Source: Selenomonas sp. FOBRC6 (GTDB lineage: Bacteria > Bacillota > Negativicutes > Selenomonadales > Selenomonadaceae). Taken from it: a stretch of 42,022 nucleotides of DNA. The position numbers and the translations under genes are program-made. Positions 16,710 through 25,476 of this stretch are shown one piece after another (position 1 is the first letter of the stretch; each line of letters begins with the position of its first letter). The notes under the pieces are model-generated. The model was not told the DNA's origin. It saw only the letters and a list, made by a program, of their open reading frames with translations, and searched no databases. The stretch spans positions 1 to 42,022 of the forward strand of contig NZ_ALKG01000034.1 of assembly GCF_000286455.1 (NCBI RefSeq). Direction: 5' to 3'.

Positions 16710-18593
16710 TCAATAGCCAACGAAGAGATATTCCTGCACCACATTCCGATGCGTTTTCGCCGCCGCCTGATTGCCAAACGCATACTTGTAGTCCACAGGG
16801 ATCACCTCGACATGCGCCTTGTACTTTGCCATCAGCGCGAGCATCTCATCCTGCGTCGGCAAGCTGTTCGAGGAGTAGGAAACAACGAGTACGCTCCGCG
16901 CGAATTTCCGAAACAGACGGTCAAACGCCTCTGCCGCCCCGAGCCGTGTCGAAAAGGGCGTCGGATATGATTTAAACTTCTTCGTCAGCGTATGCTCCTG
17001 AATCTCCACTCCCTGCCAATCGCGCGCCAGACCCTCGACGAAATGATAGCGCCGCACATATTCATTGTCCGAGAGCGGCGAGTAGTAGGGCGGATCCATG
17101 TAGACGAGATCCGCCTGTGTGCGCAGTGTCATTGCATCGCCTAAGCGTGAGCGATGCGTCCCGCCGTTGTCAAAGACCGCCGCATTCACCCCCTCCACCG
17201 CCGTGAGGAAATGCTCCTCCAGCGACTTTTGTAGATCCTTCCTGCCATCGTCATAGCGATGTCCCGTATATGTAAATATACCGCGCGGACGTTTCTTGAT
17301 GCAGGCACGGATAAGCGCGGTCATCGCAATCGCACGCTCATAGGGGCTCCGAAGCGCGGCGATATTCGTCCGCAGCGTATCAATCAGATCATTCTCCGCA
17401 TCCGTATAGTAGATTCCCTGAAATGTCCACGCCACAAAGTGATCCGATTCCCTCTGCGGGACGAGCAGTCGTTCCGCCATACTGCGCGGCAGAGTCGTCG
17501 TACTGTTTTCCACCATCGCCTTGGAAAACGTCGCCGCCATCGCCATATAGTCATTGCTGAGGACAGACTTGCCCTGTGCCTTGAACATATAGCTGACAAT
17601 GCCCGAGCCGGAAAACAGGTCGATGATTTTTTCCGCGTCGAACTGCGCGGCAATCGACCAGACCTCCTGAAGGAGCTTCTGCTTTGACCCCATGAAGCGC
17701 GTCGGCGGATAGTGAGCGATCTGCGCCGAAAGCGGCTCCTCGATGAGGCGGATGCGCGGAGACGGCGCAGGGGCGGCCGTCACGATCACATCCTCCCCCG
17801 TGCGGCTCTTGCCGTTGCAGGAGATATGGCGCTTCGTCGGGATAATGTCGACGTGATACTGCGCATAGAGCTCATGCACGAGCGGATGGTTCGAGTTCGT
17901 CAGGATCACGTGCGCGCCACGTGCGTGGAGGCGCGCGACCATCTCCGCCAGCCGCACATGATCCTCCTCGTAGAACTGCTCCTTCGTATAGCGCTTGAAA
18001 TCCGCATACGCCGAGATCGGCAGATACGGGGGATCGAGGAAAACAAGATCCCCCTCCGTCGCATGCGTCTCCAAGACATCCAAATAGTCCCCGCAGATGA
18101 TCTCGGCACGCGAAAGTGCGCGCGATGCCGCATGAATCGCCGCGGGATCACAGATTTTGGGATTTTTATACCGACCAAAGGGCACATTGAACTGCCCCTT
18201 TTTGTTGACCCGATAGAGCCCGTTGAAACAGGTCTTGTTGAGGAAAATCATCCGTGCCGCAGCCTCGGCTGGCGGCAGAGACGCCCAGTCCAGCGCGCGT
18301 ACCTCATAGAAGCGCTCGCTCGTATTCTCATACTGCGCCAGATGCGTGATGACCTGATCCGCATGCGAGGCGACCTCGCGGTACATATTGATCAGCTCGG
18401 GATTGCTGTCCGCGAGGACGGCATGCTCCGGCGCCAATGCAAAAAAAAGCGCCCCGCCGCCCAAGAATGGCTCGATATATTTGCCATAGTGCGGCGGGAT
18501 TTTGGCGCACAGCGCCCCAAGCAACTGCGTCTTCCCGCCCGCCCATTTCAAAAGGGGTTTAGTTTTATGCACGCTTCCTATATTATTTTGCAT
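16710..18593 (-). CDS. Fused double D12-class (Dam-type) adenine methyltransferase
   Basis: This 627-residue protein contains two complete N6-adenine methyltransferase modules of the Dam/D12 class. The first has motif X KPLLKWAGGKTQLL at 13-26, motif I EPFLGGGALFF near 42 and motif IV FLDPPY near 183. The second has PTRFMGSKQKLL near 293, DLFSGSGIVSYMF near 318 and YMDPPYYSP near 495. M.FokI has the same two-in-one plan, each half methylating one strand of an asymmetric site. It lies between the AlbA_2 gene (43 bp upstream) and the endonuclease (12 bp downstream), all on the same strand. Family is firm, specificity is inferred. Confidence 0.93.
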   Translation of the reverse strand: MQNNIGSVHKTKPLLKWAGGKTQLLGALCAKIPPHYGKYIEPFLGGGALFFALAPEHAVLADSNPELINMYREVASHADQVITHLAQYENTSERFYEVRALDWASLPPAEAAARMIFLNKTCFNGLYRVNKKGQFNVPFGRYKNPKICDPAAIHAASRALSRAEIICGDYLDVLETHATEGDLVFLDPPYLPISAYADFKRYTKEQFYEEDHVRLAEMVARLHARGAHVILTNSNHPLVHELYAQYHVDIIPTKRHISCNGKSRTGEDVIVTAAPAPSPRIRLIEEPLSAQIAHYPPTRFMGSKQKLLQEVWSIAAQFDAEKIIDLFSGSGIVSYMFKAQGKSVLSNDYMAMAATFSKAMVENSTTTLPRSMAERLLVPQRESDHFVAWTFQGIYYTDAENDLIDTLRTNIAALRSPYERAIAMTALIRACIKKRPRGIFTYTGHRYDDGRKDLQKSLEEHFLTAVEGVNAAVFDNGGTHRSRLGDAMTLRTQADLVYMDPPYYSPLSDNEYVRRYHFVEGLARDWQGVEIQEHTLTKKFKSYPTPFSTRLGAAEAFDRLFRKFARSVLVVSYSSNSLPTQDEMLALMAKYKAHVEVIPVDYKYAFGNQAAAKTHRNVVQEYLFVGY

Positions 18594-18636
18594 GCGTATA
18601 TATTACCTCCCCTATATCCATTACAAATTATTTTTA

Positions 18637-19716
18637 CTAGGACTTTATCATTTTTCTCTTATAGGATTTATATTCATCTAGTATTTTATCAAGCACTTTA
18701 GGTGTTTCACGGAATTTCTTAAGTTGGTCTTGTAAGTAGCGAAATGAAAATTCCGAAAACTTATGTACAGCGCCACTTTTTGAGGTCGTTATTTCTAAAT
18801 GGTATTTTTTCTCTCCTTTCATTTTATAATACCATATAAGAGCATATAGCACTTGCACATTAATATCAAGTTTTTCTGCTAGTTGTTTCTGAATATATGG
18901 ATGTGTTATATCAGGATCTCCCTCCGGAACAGGAACTTCCTCAGCCAAATCAATATTTCCAGTCACTTTAATAACAGGAGCCCCTTCAATTTCATTAAAA
19001 ACTCCCTCCTTTATAAATTTTGCTCTCCTAAGAACTTTAGCGACTAATTTTCTATCAAGTTCTACATCTATACCATATGGTGTTGTTACTCTTCCATTCG
19101 TATAGTTGACAATACCAATATTAGCCGTTTCACTTTTTCTAATAACTTCCAGCAATCTGAACATGCGCTTCCATTCTTTTACTATCCTGCTCTCAATAAT
19201 CATTGCCATTTCAGCATATCTAATTTTTTGTGTTCTTGCCCTGTATCGGTAGAATACATCACCGCTAGTAATTTTTTCTCCTTCATTTTCTTTTTGAGCA
19301 ACAACAGGCTTTTGCTCCGCCTCTACAGTATAAATCCACCCTATCTTTTTCTGAACACTTCCTAGCTCCCCTGCTTTATCCCTTTCGGCTATTTCAACCT
19401 GAAGCATACCGCACTCCCATTCTAATGCAGGTGCAAATAGTGCATTTATTGCTTCTGTAAATTTAGCTTGATCTAGATTATCAAATTTATCATTACTTAA
19501 TCCTACTAAATTTCGAGGTCTATCTTTAACTCCAAAAATGATATATCCCCCACAATTGTTTGCATATGAGGCCATTATTTTCGCATACATTGCGACATTT
19601 CTCATATTAAAACTTTCTTTAAATTCAAGTGTTGTACTTTCCCGGCTCTTAATCCGCCCTACGTTTATATGCGTTAAAATGATCTGCCTTATCTTTTCTT
19701 CATGGTTGGTGGACAT
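18637..19716 (-). CDS. AlbA_2/Schlafen-type domain protein in a restriction locus
   Basis: This 359-residue protein starts with an AlbA_2 (Schlafen AAA-type, divergent) domain: STTLEFKESFN near 27-37 and ASYANNCGGYIIFGVKD at 49-65. A C-terminal helical part (about 270-350) may hold a winged helix. Such domains occur in regulators and in antiphage proteins, and no specific function can be read here. The gene is strikingly AT-rich: a sampled line is about 28% GC and another about 38%, against far GC-richer neighbours, which indicates recent transfer. I chose ATG at 19716 because AGGAGG lies 6 bases ahead; an upstream in-frame ATG at 19755 exists. It probably heads the transcript with the methyltransferase and endonuclease. 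Confidence 0.8.
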   Translation of the reverse strand: MSTNHEEKIRQIILTHINVGRIKSRESTTLEFKESFNMRNVAMYAKIMASYANNCGGYIIFGVKDRPRNLVGLSNDKFDNLDQAKFTEAINALFAPALEWECGMLQVEIAERDKAGELGSVQKKIGWIYTVEAEQKPVVAQKENEGEKITSGDVFYRYRARTQKIRYAEMAMIIESRIVKEWKRMFRLLEVIRKSETANIGIVNYTNGRVTTPYGIDVELDRKLVAKVLRRAKFIKEGVFNEIEGAPVIKVTGNIDLAEEVPVPEGDPDITHPYIQKQLAEKLDINVQVLYALIWYYKMKGEKKYHLEITTSKSGAVHKFSEFSFRYLQDQLKKFRETPKVLDKILDEYKSYKRKMIKS

Positions 19717-19806
19717 CTTTGAGCCTCCTGTTTTCTTCCAGTTTTCAACATTCATTACAATAGTTTCTAGCTCATCGTAATGTCTATTATAATATATTTA
19801 GTAAAA

Positions 19807-19850
19807 TAAAAAAGACTGCTGCACAGTAAAATTTACTCCCTGCAGCAGCC
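19807..19850 (-). terminator. Terminator after the nicotinamidase-like gene
   Basis: GACTGCTGCA (19814-19823) pairs with TGCAGCAG (19841-19848), with a further inner TAAA/TTTA pairing. In the minus direction it is followed by a run of T residues. It closes the dinJ-yafQ-hydrolase unit. Confidence 0.8.
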
Positions 19851-19856
19851 ATACTC

Positions 19857-20372
19857 CTAGCACACCTCCACCTGACACATCTTCATCGCCGCGAGCGCAT
19901 TCGCGTGACTCTCAGGCGTGACGCCCGCGCAGCAGGAGGCATCGACAGAGATGAGCTTTTCGGGATAGAATGCCTTGAGGAGGAGGGCGTTGGAGATGAC
20001 GCAGATATCGGTGCAGAGACCGACGAGTTCGATCTTGTCGTAGTCCGCGAGCGTGGCGGGCAGTGTGGTTGCGCCGAAGGTGGGCTTCTCTATAACGGCT
20101 GCAGCCTCGCGCACGAAGGGGTGCAATGCGGGCGCGATCTCCCAGCCCGCTGTGTCGCGTATGCAGTGCTCGACGGGCAGCCGCTTCCCCTCCTGCGTAT
20201 CGAGATAGTCCGCGCCGTGCGTATCCATGGTGAAGATGAGCGCCGTGCCCTCTGCGCGCGCGGCGGTGAGCTTTTCGACCATGTGCGGCAGCATCTCCTG
20301 CGCCTCCCGTGTCCCGAGCGCCCCGTCGATAAAGTCATTCTGCATATCTACGACAACAATTGCTTTGTGCAT
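19857..20372 (-). CDS. Isochorismatase-fold cysteine hydrolase, nicotinamidase-like
   Basis: This 171-residue protein has the isochorismatase-like hydrolase fold with the catalytic triad Asp9 (VVDMQNDF), Lys96 (EKPTFGA) and Cys124 (CTDICVISNAL). The metal-site pattern of nicotinamidases is also present: Asp50 and His52 (MDTHGADY) and His69 (PVEHC). Nicotinamidase converts nicotinamide to nicotinic acid in NAD salvage. I consider this the best assignment, although related amidases share the fold. It sits 14 bp downstream of yafQ and has its own AAAGGAGG site, so it may be cotranscribed with the toxin-antitoxin pair. Confidence 0.85.
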   Translation of the reverse strand: MHKAIVVVDMQNDFIDGALGTREAQEMLPHMVEKLTAARAEGTALIFTMDTHGADYLDTQEGKRLPVEHCIRDTAGWEIAPALHPFVREAAAVIEKPTFGATTLPATLADYDKIELVGLCTDICVISNALLLKAFYPEKLISVDASCCAGVTPESHANALAAMKMCQVEVC

Positions 20373-20386
20373 CGTGTTTTCCTCCT

Positions 20387-20665
20387 TTACTCCCCGAACA
20401 GATCGGCGTGCGTTCCCGTCGCTGCCGCAGACAGTATCAGCCGCTCCTCAAAGATCTGATACATGAGCAGCCAATCCGGCTCGATGTGACACTCGCGGAA
20501 ATCACGCAGATTCCCGCCAAGCGCATGGTCACGGAATTTGTCAGGAAGAGACTTCCCGCTTTGCAGAAGCGCCAATACATCAATGAGTTTCGTGAGGTCT
20601 TTGCCGCGTTTTTTGGCACGCCTCACATCTCGCTTCATGCGGTTCGTATAGACAATCTGATACAC
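20387..20665 (-). CDS. yafQ: YafQ-type mRNA interferase toxin
   Basis: This 92-residue protein is a RelE-superfamily toxin of the YafQ type. The residues matching the known active site of Escherichia coli YafQ are all present with matching spacing: His47, His60, Asp64, Trp65 and His86 (DHALGGN, FRECHIEPDWLLMY, ATGTHADLF). YafQ cuts mRNA on the ribosome. The start is GTG at 20665 with GGAGG upstream, one base after the antitoxin stop. A longer frame exists but would overlap the antitoxin gene. Confidence 0.92.
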   Translation of the reverse strand: MYQIVYTNRMKRDVRRAKKRGKDLTKLIDVLALLQSGKSLPDKFRDHALGGNLRDFRECHIEPDWLLMYQIFEERLILSAAATGTHADLFGE

Positions 20666-20666
20666 G

Positions 20667-20930
20667 CTAGTCCTCCAACATAGATGCGACTGCTGCCTCT
20701 GCGGAGGAGAATGGTCCATGCAGATTCTTTCCCGAGCGGCTGTCACGCACCGCCTCCATCAAGTCTTCGGGTAATTCATAATGAGCCACGGAGAACGGAA
20801 TGCCTGCGCGGGCGATGGACGCCCGCAGAAAAATCTGGATTGCTGTCGCTGTATCAAGTCCGAGGCTGGCAAAGAGGTCATCTGCCTCCTGTTTCACATG
20901 GTCCTCGACTATCAGTTCAAATCGCGTCAT
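20667..20930 (-). CDS. dinJ: DinJ/RelB-family antitoxin
   Basis: This 87-residue protein is the antitoxin paired with YafQ. It shows the ribbon-helix-helix RelB/DinJ pattern: FELIVEDHVKQEADDLFASLG, LDTATAIQIFLRASIARAGIPF and a C-terminal toxin-binding tail. DinJ normally represses its own operon. The ATG at 20930 is preceded by GGAGG with 8-base spacing. No clear operator palindrome was identified in the 120 bp upstream. Confidence 0.92.
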   Translation of the reverse strand: MTRFELIVEDHVKQEADDLFASLGLDTATAIQIFLRASIARAGIPFSVAHYELPEDLMEAVRDSRSGKNLHGPFSSAEAAVASMLED

Positions 20931-20998
20931 GATCTGCACCTCCATATCTGATGTAGCTTCATTATACCACATTTCCGCGCATTCGATGCACGCAAAAC

Positions 20999-21033
20999 GG
21001 GCGACTCTACAAAACTGCTTCGTAGAGTCGCCC
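20999..21033 (-). terminator. Terminator after the small exported protein gene
   Basis: GGGCGACTCTAC (20999-21010) pairs perfectly with GTAGAGTCGCCC (21022-21033). In the minus direction it is followed by GTTTTG. It isolates the toxin-antitoxin operon from the gene upstream. Confidence 0.75.
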
Positions 21034-21051
21034 ATTCCGTACAGGGAACGC

Positions 21052-21336
21052 TCAGGTATTCTTCGCGATGATCGCGCCAATGACGGCACCCGCGATGATG
21101 GCGGTGTTGACACTGCCCTGTGAGTACTTCTTGCCGTCCTTCTTCTTGCGCTTGCCGCCCCATGCGAGCTGCTGCATCTCGGCGCTGCCGTCCGCCGTGG
21201 TGAACGCCGTCTGCGTGACGCGCTGCGGCGCATTCAGTGCGCTCGCGGAGACCTCTGCCGCGCCGACAGCACCATAGCCGAGCACGCCGACGAGGGCAGC
21301 GACAGCCGTTTTCTTCATCATCTTTGTATTCATCAT
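21052..21336 (-). CDS. Small exported glycine-zipper-like protein, unknown
   Basis: About 94 residues. I do not recognise a family. It has a signal peptide (MMNTKMMKKTAVAALVGVLG, likely cleavage after AEVSASA), a polar middle part, a basic patch (GGKRKKKDGKK) and a hydrophobic C-terminus with small-residue spacing (TAIIAGAVIGAIIAKNT) like a glycine-zipper membrane segment. Start candidates are ATG at 21336 or 21333 and GTG at 21345. AAAAGGAT upstream fits the ATGs. It could be a small envelope protein or a secreted peptide; neither is shown by the sequence. Confidence 0.65.
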   Translation of the reverse strand: MMNTKMMKKTAVAALVGVLGYGAVGAAEVSASALNAPQRVTQTAFTTADGSAEMQQLAWGGKRKKKDGKKYSQGSVNTAIIAGAVIGAIIAKNT

Positions 21337-21486
21337 GTGAATCACATCCTTTTCGCAATTGGAGAAATCTCTTCCCGTTACATGGCCATAATAGCGCCCC
21401 TACATGGGAAATGTATTCGATGGGGATGCGAGTTTCGTTAGGACTTGCTCCTAATTTTTGTTGTTGAATGAAAATTCTTTGATGCC

Positions 21487-22131
21487 TCATCTGGTTCCGA
21501 GAGGAATGCCATTGCCGCCGCCGTATTGGAGCGCGCCGATGAGCGCCGCCGCCGCACCCGTGATCTTGTCGGGCGCTTTGGATAGTGCCGCCGCATTGGA
21601 GCACGCCGCAATGATGCCGTTCATACTAAAGACGAAGAACATCGGCACGACAATGCCCCAGAGCCCGAGCGCCCCTGTGAGACCATCCGCGAGCAGCCAG
21701 AGCGCGGCGATGCTGGCAATCACTGTCGCCGCCTTGAGCAGGGTGGAGAGCGGGAAACGGTTCACGAGGCCGCGGTTGAAGAAGCTCACGGTCATGAGTC
21801 CGAGCACGTTCACGCCGAAGAAGAGGCCGTAGTACTGCGGGTCGACGCCGAAGTGTCGGATGTAGATGATTGGGGTCTCGGTGATGAAAGCGTACACCGC
21901 AACATAGAAAAAGGTCACGCACAGCGTATTCGTCATAAAGGGTCTCATCCGCAGGAGCTGCGCGATGGCAAAGCCGACGAGGAAGCTCGTGATGGTGAGC
22001 GCCGCAGACCCGCCGAGATCGTCCTGCATGACGGGCATCGCCGGCAGGTAGATGTCCGTTGCGAGCGAGGCAAACGCCATGAATGCGCTCAGAATAACGA
22101 GAAACGAGATGCTCCTCCTGCTGCTGTCCAT
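21487..22131 (-). pseudogene. Bcr/CflA-type MFS exporter, internally deleted and truncated
   Basis: The 214-residue frame begins like a Bcr/CflA multidrug exporter (SFLVILSAFMAFASLATDIYLPAMP) through the second segment (LVGFAIAQLL), then jumps directly to the segment-7 region (RPFMTNTLCVTFFYVAVYAF, IRHFGVDPQYYGLFFGVNVL). Family members have about 400 residues and 12 segments. Segments 3-6 are missing in frame, about 170 residues, and the C-terminus ends inside segment 11. I see no continuation in other frames. It is almost certainly non-functional. Confidence 0.8.
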
Positions 22132-22207
22132 AAAATCCTCTCCCCTTCATGACAAGTGACTGCATTATAGCCCTCCCGCACAGTTTTATCAATTTGTTTT
22201 TCCAATC

Positions 22208-22240
22208 GAAAACAGCCCGCCTGCTTATGCAGGGGGCTGT
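22208..22240 (-). terminator. Terminator of the azgA-ade operon
   Basis: ACAGCCC with CCTGC (22212-22224) pairs with GCAGG and GGGCTGT (22229-22240). It is followed by TTTTCG in the minus direction. It lies about 90 bp after the ade stop; the bases between hold no gene I can support. Confidence 0.7.
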
Positions 22241-22329
22241 GCTTGGATAACGGCAGACTAGCTTCTCCCGCCAATGCAGAGCCTGTGCGCGGGACACGTA
22301 AAAGCGGCGATCACCGGAGGCGGTCAACG

Positions 22330-24051
22330 TCAGCCCCTCACCTCCAGAATCAGCGGCGTGACGGCGCCTTTTTTTACGTCGATGATCCCCTTGTCGGTCA
22401 GTTTGAAATACGGGCTGACGGGCAGGGAGAGGGTGCTGAGAGACATGATGACGTTGTCGTGGCGGTAGCCGCAGTCCGTGAGCGCGCGTCGGACGCCGGC
22501 GATCTGTTCACCGAGGATGGGCAACGGCCGATCGGAGAGGATGCCCGCGATCGGCAGAGGGGCAAACGCCTCGACACTGCCGTCCCGCACCGCGACGAAT
22601 CCACCCTGCGCCTCGATGACGGTGTTGGCCGCCGTCTGCATGTCCGCCGCCGTCTGCCCGAGGACGAGCAGATTGTGGCTGTCGTGCGCATAGGTGGTCG
22701 CCGCCGCACCGCATGTGAGTGCCGTCCCGCCGACGAGCGCCATGCCGCAGCCGCCGTTTTTCCCATGGCGCTCGAAGACGCAGGCGAGGCTGTACGGGCT
22801 GCTCTCCCAGTCGATCACGCCGCCGCGCACAGGCAGCTCCGCGCGCTCCTCCGCAACAAAGGTCGTATGCTCCTGCACCGCGAGGATACGGCAGAGAGCC
22901 GTCCCCTCTCTGATCGGCGCACGCAGGACGAAATCCTCGGCCGTGCGCGGCGACAGATGAACGCTGTGATAAAAATGCGCCGGGAACGATGTGTCGCGCT
23001 CCGGCTCCTCCCACGCCGCACCGCGTGCAAAGACCTGCGCCCCCGCGCGCCAGACGCTCTCGATGGCAAAGGCCCGCAGGTCGGAGAGCACGACAAAGTC
23101 GGCAATACGGCCGGGCGCGATGGCGCCCTTGTCCCGGAGCCCCATGTGCTGCGCGGGCGCATAGGTCGCCGCATAGATCGCCTCCTCCGGCGCAAGGCCG
23201 AGCTCGATGCTCCGCTGCACGAGATGGTTGAGCTGCCCGCGCCGCACGAAATCGTCCGGCATTGTGTCGTCCGTGACGAGGGCAAAACGCCCGGATAGGC
23301 GGTTCTCCATGAGGTAGTCGAGGAATTCCTTCTTCAGCGTCTTTTCCTGCAGCTGGATGAACATTCCGTTCGCGGCACGCGCGGCGAGCCCCTCCATCGA
23401 CTGGTCCGTGTGGTCCGAACGAATGCCGCGATAGAGGAGCTGCGCGAGCTCCCATCCGACGAAGCGCGGACAGTGCCCCTCGATGGAGAAATCCGGCCGC
23501 CCGTGCTGGATCTGCCGGATCAGGCGGTTCGTCTTGGAATGCGCGTCCGCGAGCACCGAGCGGCAGTCCATGACCTCGCCGAGGCAGATGACCTGCTCCA
23601 TGTGCATGAGCGCCTCGACATCATCGTTCTCGATCGCAGCGCCCGCGGTCTCGAGCGCCGCATTCGTCGACGGGACGGACGAGGGGATGGCGATCCGAAC
23701 GTCGCAGGGACCGTTTTGCGTCGTCTGCATCAGCGCGCGGATGCCCACAAGGCCGAAGACGTTTGCAATCTCATGCGGCTCGGCGATGAGTGTTGTCACG
23801 CCGTTGCGAGCAGCCCCGTTCATAAATGTACGTGGCGCGCACATCGTACTCTCAATGTGCATATGACAGTCGATCAGTCCCGGGATTACGTACTGCCCCG
23901 CGAGATCGATCGTGCGCTGCGGCGCGATCGGCAGCGCATCGGTGCCGACATAGGAAAAGCGGTCGCCGCTGACCGCAATATTTCCCGCGACGAACTTTTT
24001 GAGATAGCTGTTGTAGACCTGACCGTTCGTCAGAAGTACGTCGATGTTCAT
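22330..24051 (-). CDS. ade: Adenine deaminase
   Basis: Ade converts adenine to hypoxanthine and ammonia in purine salvage. The 573-residue protein is full length for the bacterial Ade family of metal-dependent amidohydrolases: the metal-binding GLIDCHMHIEST near residue 57, AEPHEIANVFG near 90, VMDCRSVL, and the Asp-containing VTDDTMPDDFVRRG near 262. The C-terminal domain carries AHDSHNLLVLG. It starts 9 bp after the azgA stop, forming a transport-deamination pair. Confidence 0.96.
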   Translation of the reverse strand: MNIDVLLTNGQVYNSYLKKFVAGNIAVSGDRFSYVGTDALPIAPQRTIDLAGQYVIPGLIDCHMHIESTMCAPRTFMNGAARNGVTTLIAEPHEIANVFGLVGIRALMQTTQNGPCDVRIAIPSSVPSTNAALETAGAAIENDDVEALMHMEQVICLGEVMDCRSVLADAHSKTNRLIRQIQHGRPDFSIEGHCPRFVGWELAQLLYRGIRSDHTDQSMEGLAARAANGMFIQLQEKTLKKEFLDYLMENRLSGRFALVTDDTMPDDFVRRGQLNHLVQRSIELGLAPEEAIYAATYAPAQHMGLRDKGAIAPGRIADFVVLSDLRAFAIESVWRAGAQVFARGAAWEEPERDTSFPAHFYHSVHLSPRTAEDFVLRAPIREGTALCRILAVQEHTTFVAEERAELPVRGGVIDWESSPYSLACVFERHGKNGGCGMALVGGTALTCGAAATTYAHDSHNLLVLGQTAADMQTAANTVIEAQGGFVAVRDGSVEAFAPLPIAGILSDRPLPILGEQIAGVRRALTDCGYRHDNVIMSLSTLSLPVSPYFKLTDKGIIDVKKGAVTPLILEVRG

Positions 24052-24060
24052 GGCGGCCCC

Positions 24061-25389
24061 CTATTTCACGCCCGCAATGGCGTAGAAGTAGTATGCGAGG
24101 AGGAGCGCGAGCAGATAGTGCCCCTTGTGCAGCTCATGCATGCGCCCCGCGGCGAGCTTCATGAGGACGAACGCGATAAACGCAACGGAGATGCCGTTCG
24201 CAATGTTGAACGTGTACGCTGTAAAGGCGATGCAGAGGAACGCCGGGATGTACTCGGCGATGTCCGTGTAGTCGAGATTGCGCATGCCCGCCATCATGCT
24301 GACCCCGACGTAGATGAGGACGGGTGCAGTCGCCGCCGCCGGGATCATGAGCGCGAGCGGGGTCACCGCGAGGATGAGGAGAAAGGCTGCCGCCGTCGTG
24401 CATGCCGTCAGCCCCGTGCGCCCGCCCGCCTCCACGCCCGCACCGGACTCGAGGTAGGTGATGAGCACCGGGATGGTGAAGAAGGAGCCGACCGTCGCGG
24501 CGATGGAGTCGACGTGGAAGACCTTGTCGATGTCGGGCAGGTCGCCGTTCTTGTCGAGGAAGCCCGCCTTGCCGCCGATGCCGATCGCCGTGCCGAAGCT
24601 CGAGAAGAAATCTGGCAGGAAGAACGCAAAGAGGAACGGCAGATACTGAAGGTCGAGTGCGCCGACAAGGTCAAAATTGAAGAAGATCGGCGCAATGCTG
24701 TCCGGCATGCGGAAGATGCTCTCGGGGATCTTTGTGAGCCCCATCGGGATGCCGATGACCGTCCCCGCGAGGATGCTGATGAGTGCCGCGCCGCGCACCT
24801 TACGTGCCGTGAGCACGAGGAGGATGACGAAGGTGATCGCAGCGAGGATGACGACGGGCTGCGTGAGATCGCCGAACGAGAGCGCGACCTTCTTCGCATT
24901 GACGGCGAGCAGCTTTGCATTGCGCATACCGATCACAGCGAGGAAGATGCCGACGCCCGCGCTGATCGAGATCTTGATGCCGCGCGGGATCGTCATGACA
25001 ATAACCTTACGAATGCCAAGCACCGTAACGATGATGAACAGCAAACCACTCAGAAAGACGATGGCACTCGCGACGCCGATCGGCACATTTTGAAGCTGCA
25101 CCATGGTGATCGAGAAGATCGCAACGCTGCCCATGCCGGGCGCGAGCGCAAAGGGGCGGTTCGTGTAGAGTCCCATCGCCATCGACGTGAGGAAGATCAT
25201 CAGCACCATGCCGGTGAGCATCGCTCCCTCGAGAACGCCCGCCTCGCCCATCATGTGCGGCACGACAGCGAGCACATAGCCCATCGTCGCGAACGTCGTG
25301 AGACCCGCGATGATCTCCGTACTGACGGAGGTCTGGTGCTCCTGCAGTCGGAACTGCCGTTCAAACCGCTCCTCTAGGAATGAATTCAT
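24061..25389 (-). CDS. NCS2/AzgA-family purine permease
   Basis: This 442-residue integral membrane protein belongs to the AzgA-like branch of NCS2 nucleobase transporters (adenine, guanine or hypoxanthine uptake). It has an N-terminal TEIIAGLTTFATMGYVLAV block, a central QPVVILAAITF region and the signature SGAGVEAGGRTGLTACTTA near residue 325. It precedes ade on the same transcript, so adenine or a related purine is the likely substrate. GGGAGG lies upstream of ATG 25389. A hairpin-forming inverted repeat lies in the leader. Confidence 0.93.
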   Translation of the reverse strand: MNSFLEERFERQFRLQEHQTSVSTEIIAGLTTFATMGYVLAVVPHMMGEAGVLEGAMLTGMVLMIFLTSMAMGLYTNRPFALAPGMGSVAIFSITMVQLQNVPIGVASAIVFLSGLLFIIVTVLGIRKVIVMTIPRGIKISISAGVGIFLAVIGMRNAKLLAVNAKKVALSFGDLTQPVVILAAITFVILLVLTARKVRGAALISILAGTVIGIPMGLTKIPESIFRMPDSIAPIFFNFDLVGALDLQYLPFLFAFFLPDFFSSFGTAIGIGGKAGFLDKNGDLPDIDKVFHVDSIAATVGSFFTIPVLITYLESGAGVEAGGRTGLTACTTAAAFLLILAVTPLALMIPAAATAPVLIYVGVSMMAGMRNLDYTDIAEYIPAFLCIAFTAYTFNIANGISVAFIAFVLMKLAAGRMHELHKGHYLLALLLAYYFYAIAGVK

Positions 25390-25414
25390 TGGATGTCCCT
25401 CCCAAAAAGACTGC

Positions 25415-25476
25415 TAGGGAATCACTGATAAAATGGAGTCCGTCAAACTGCTGCAGAATTTATCGGTGCTTCCCTA
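25415..25476. repeat. 62-bp inverted repeat upstream of azgA
   Basis: Left arm 25415-25432 and right arm 25459-25476 match as reverse complements in 16 of 18 bases (TAGGGAATCACTGATAAA and its near-copy TAGGGAAGCACCGATAAA). It could be a small MITE-like insertion, the fused ends of a lost insertion sequence, or a leader hairpin. In the minus direction a CTTTTTG tract follows, so it could attenuate azgA. No target-site duplication is evident. Confidence 0.6.

Noticed and set aside
21438..21460. Short plus-strand hairpin with a T tail (TTAGGA...TCCTAATTTTTG).
   Set aside because: Both neighbouring genes are on the minus strand, so there is no transcript for it to end; the stem is only 6 bp.
23410..25377. 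A 655-codon open frame antisense to ade and azgA, rich in Arg, Asp and Glu.
   Set aside because: Low-complexity shadow of two clear minus-strand genes.
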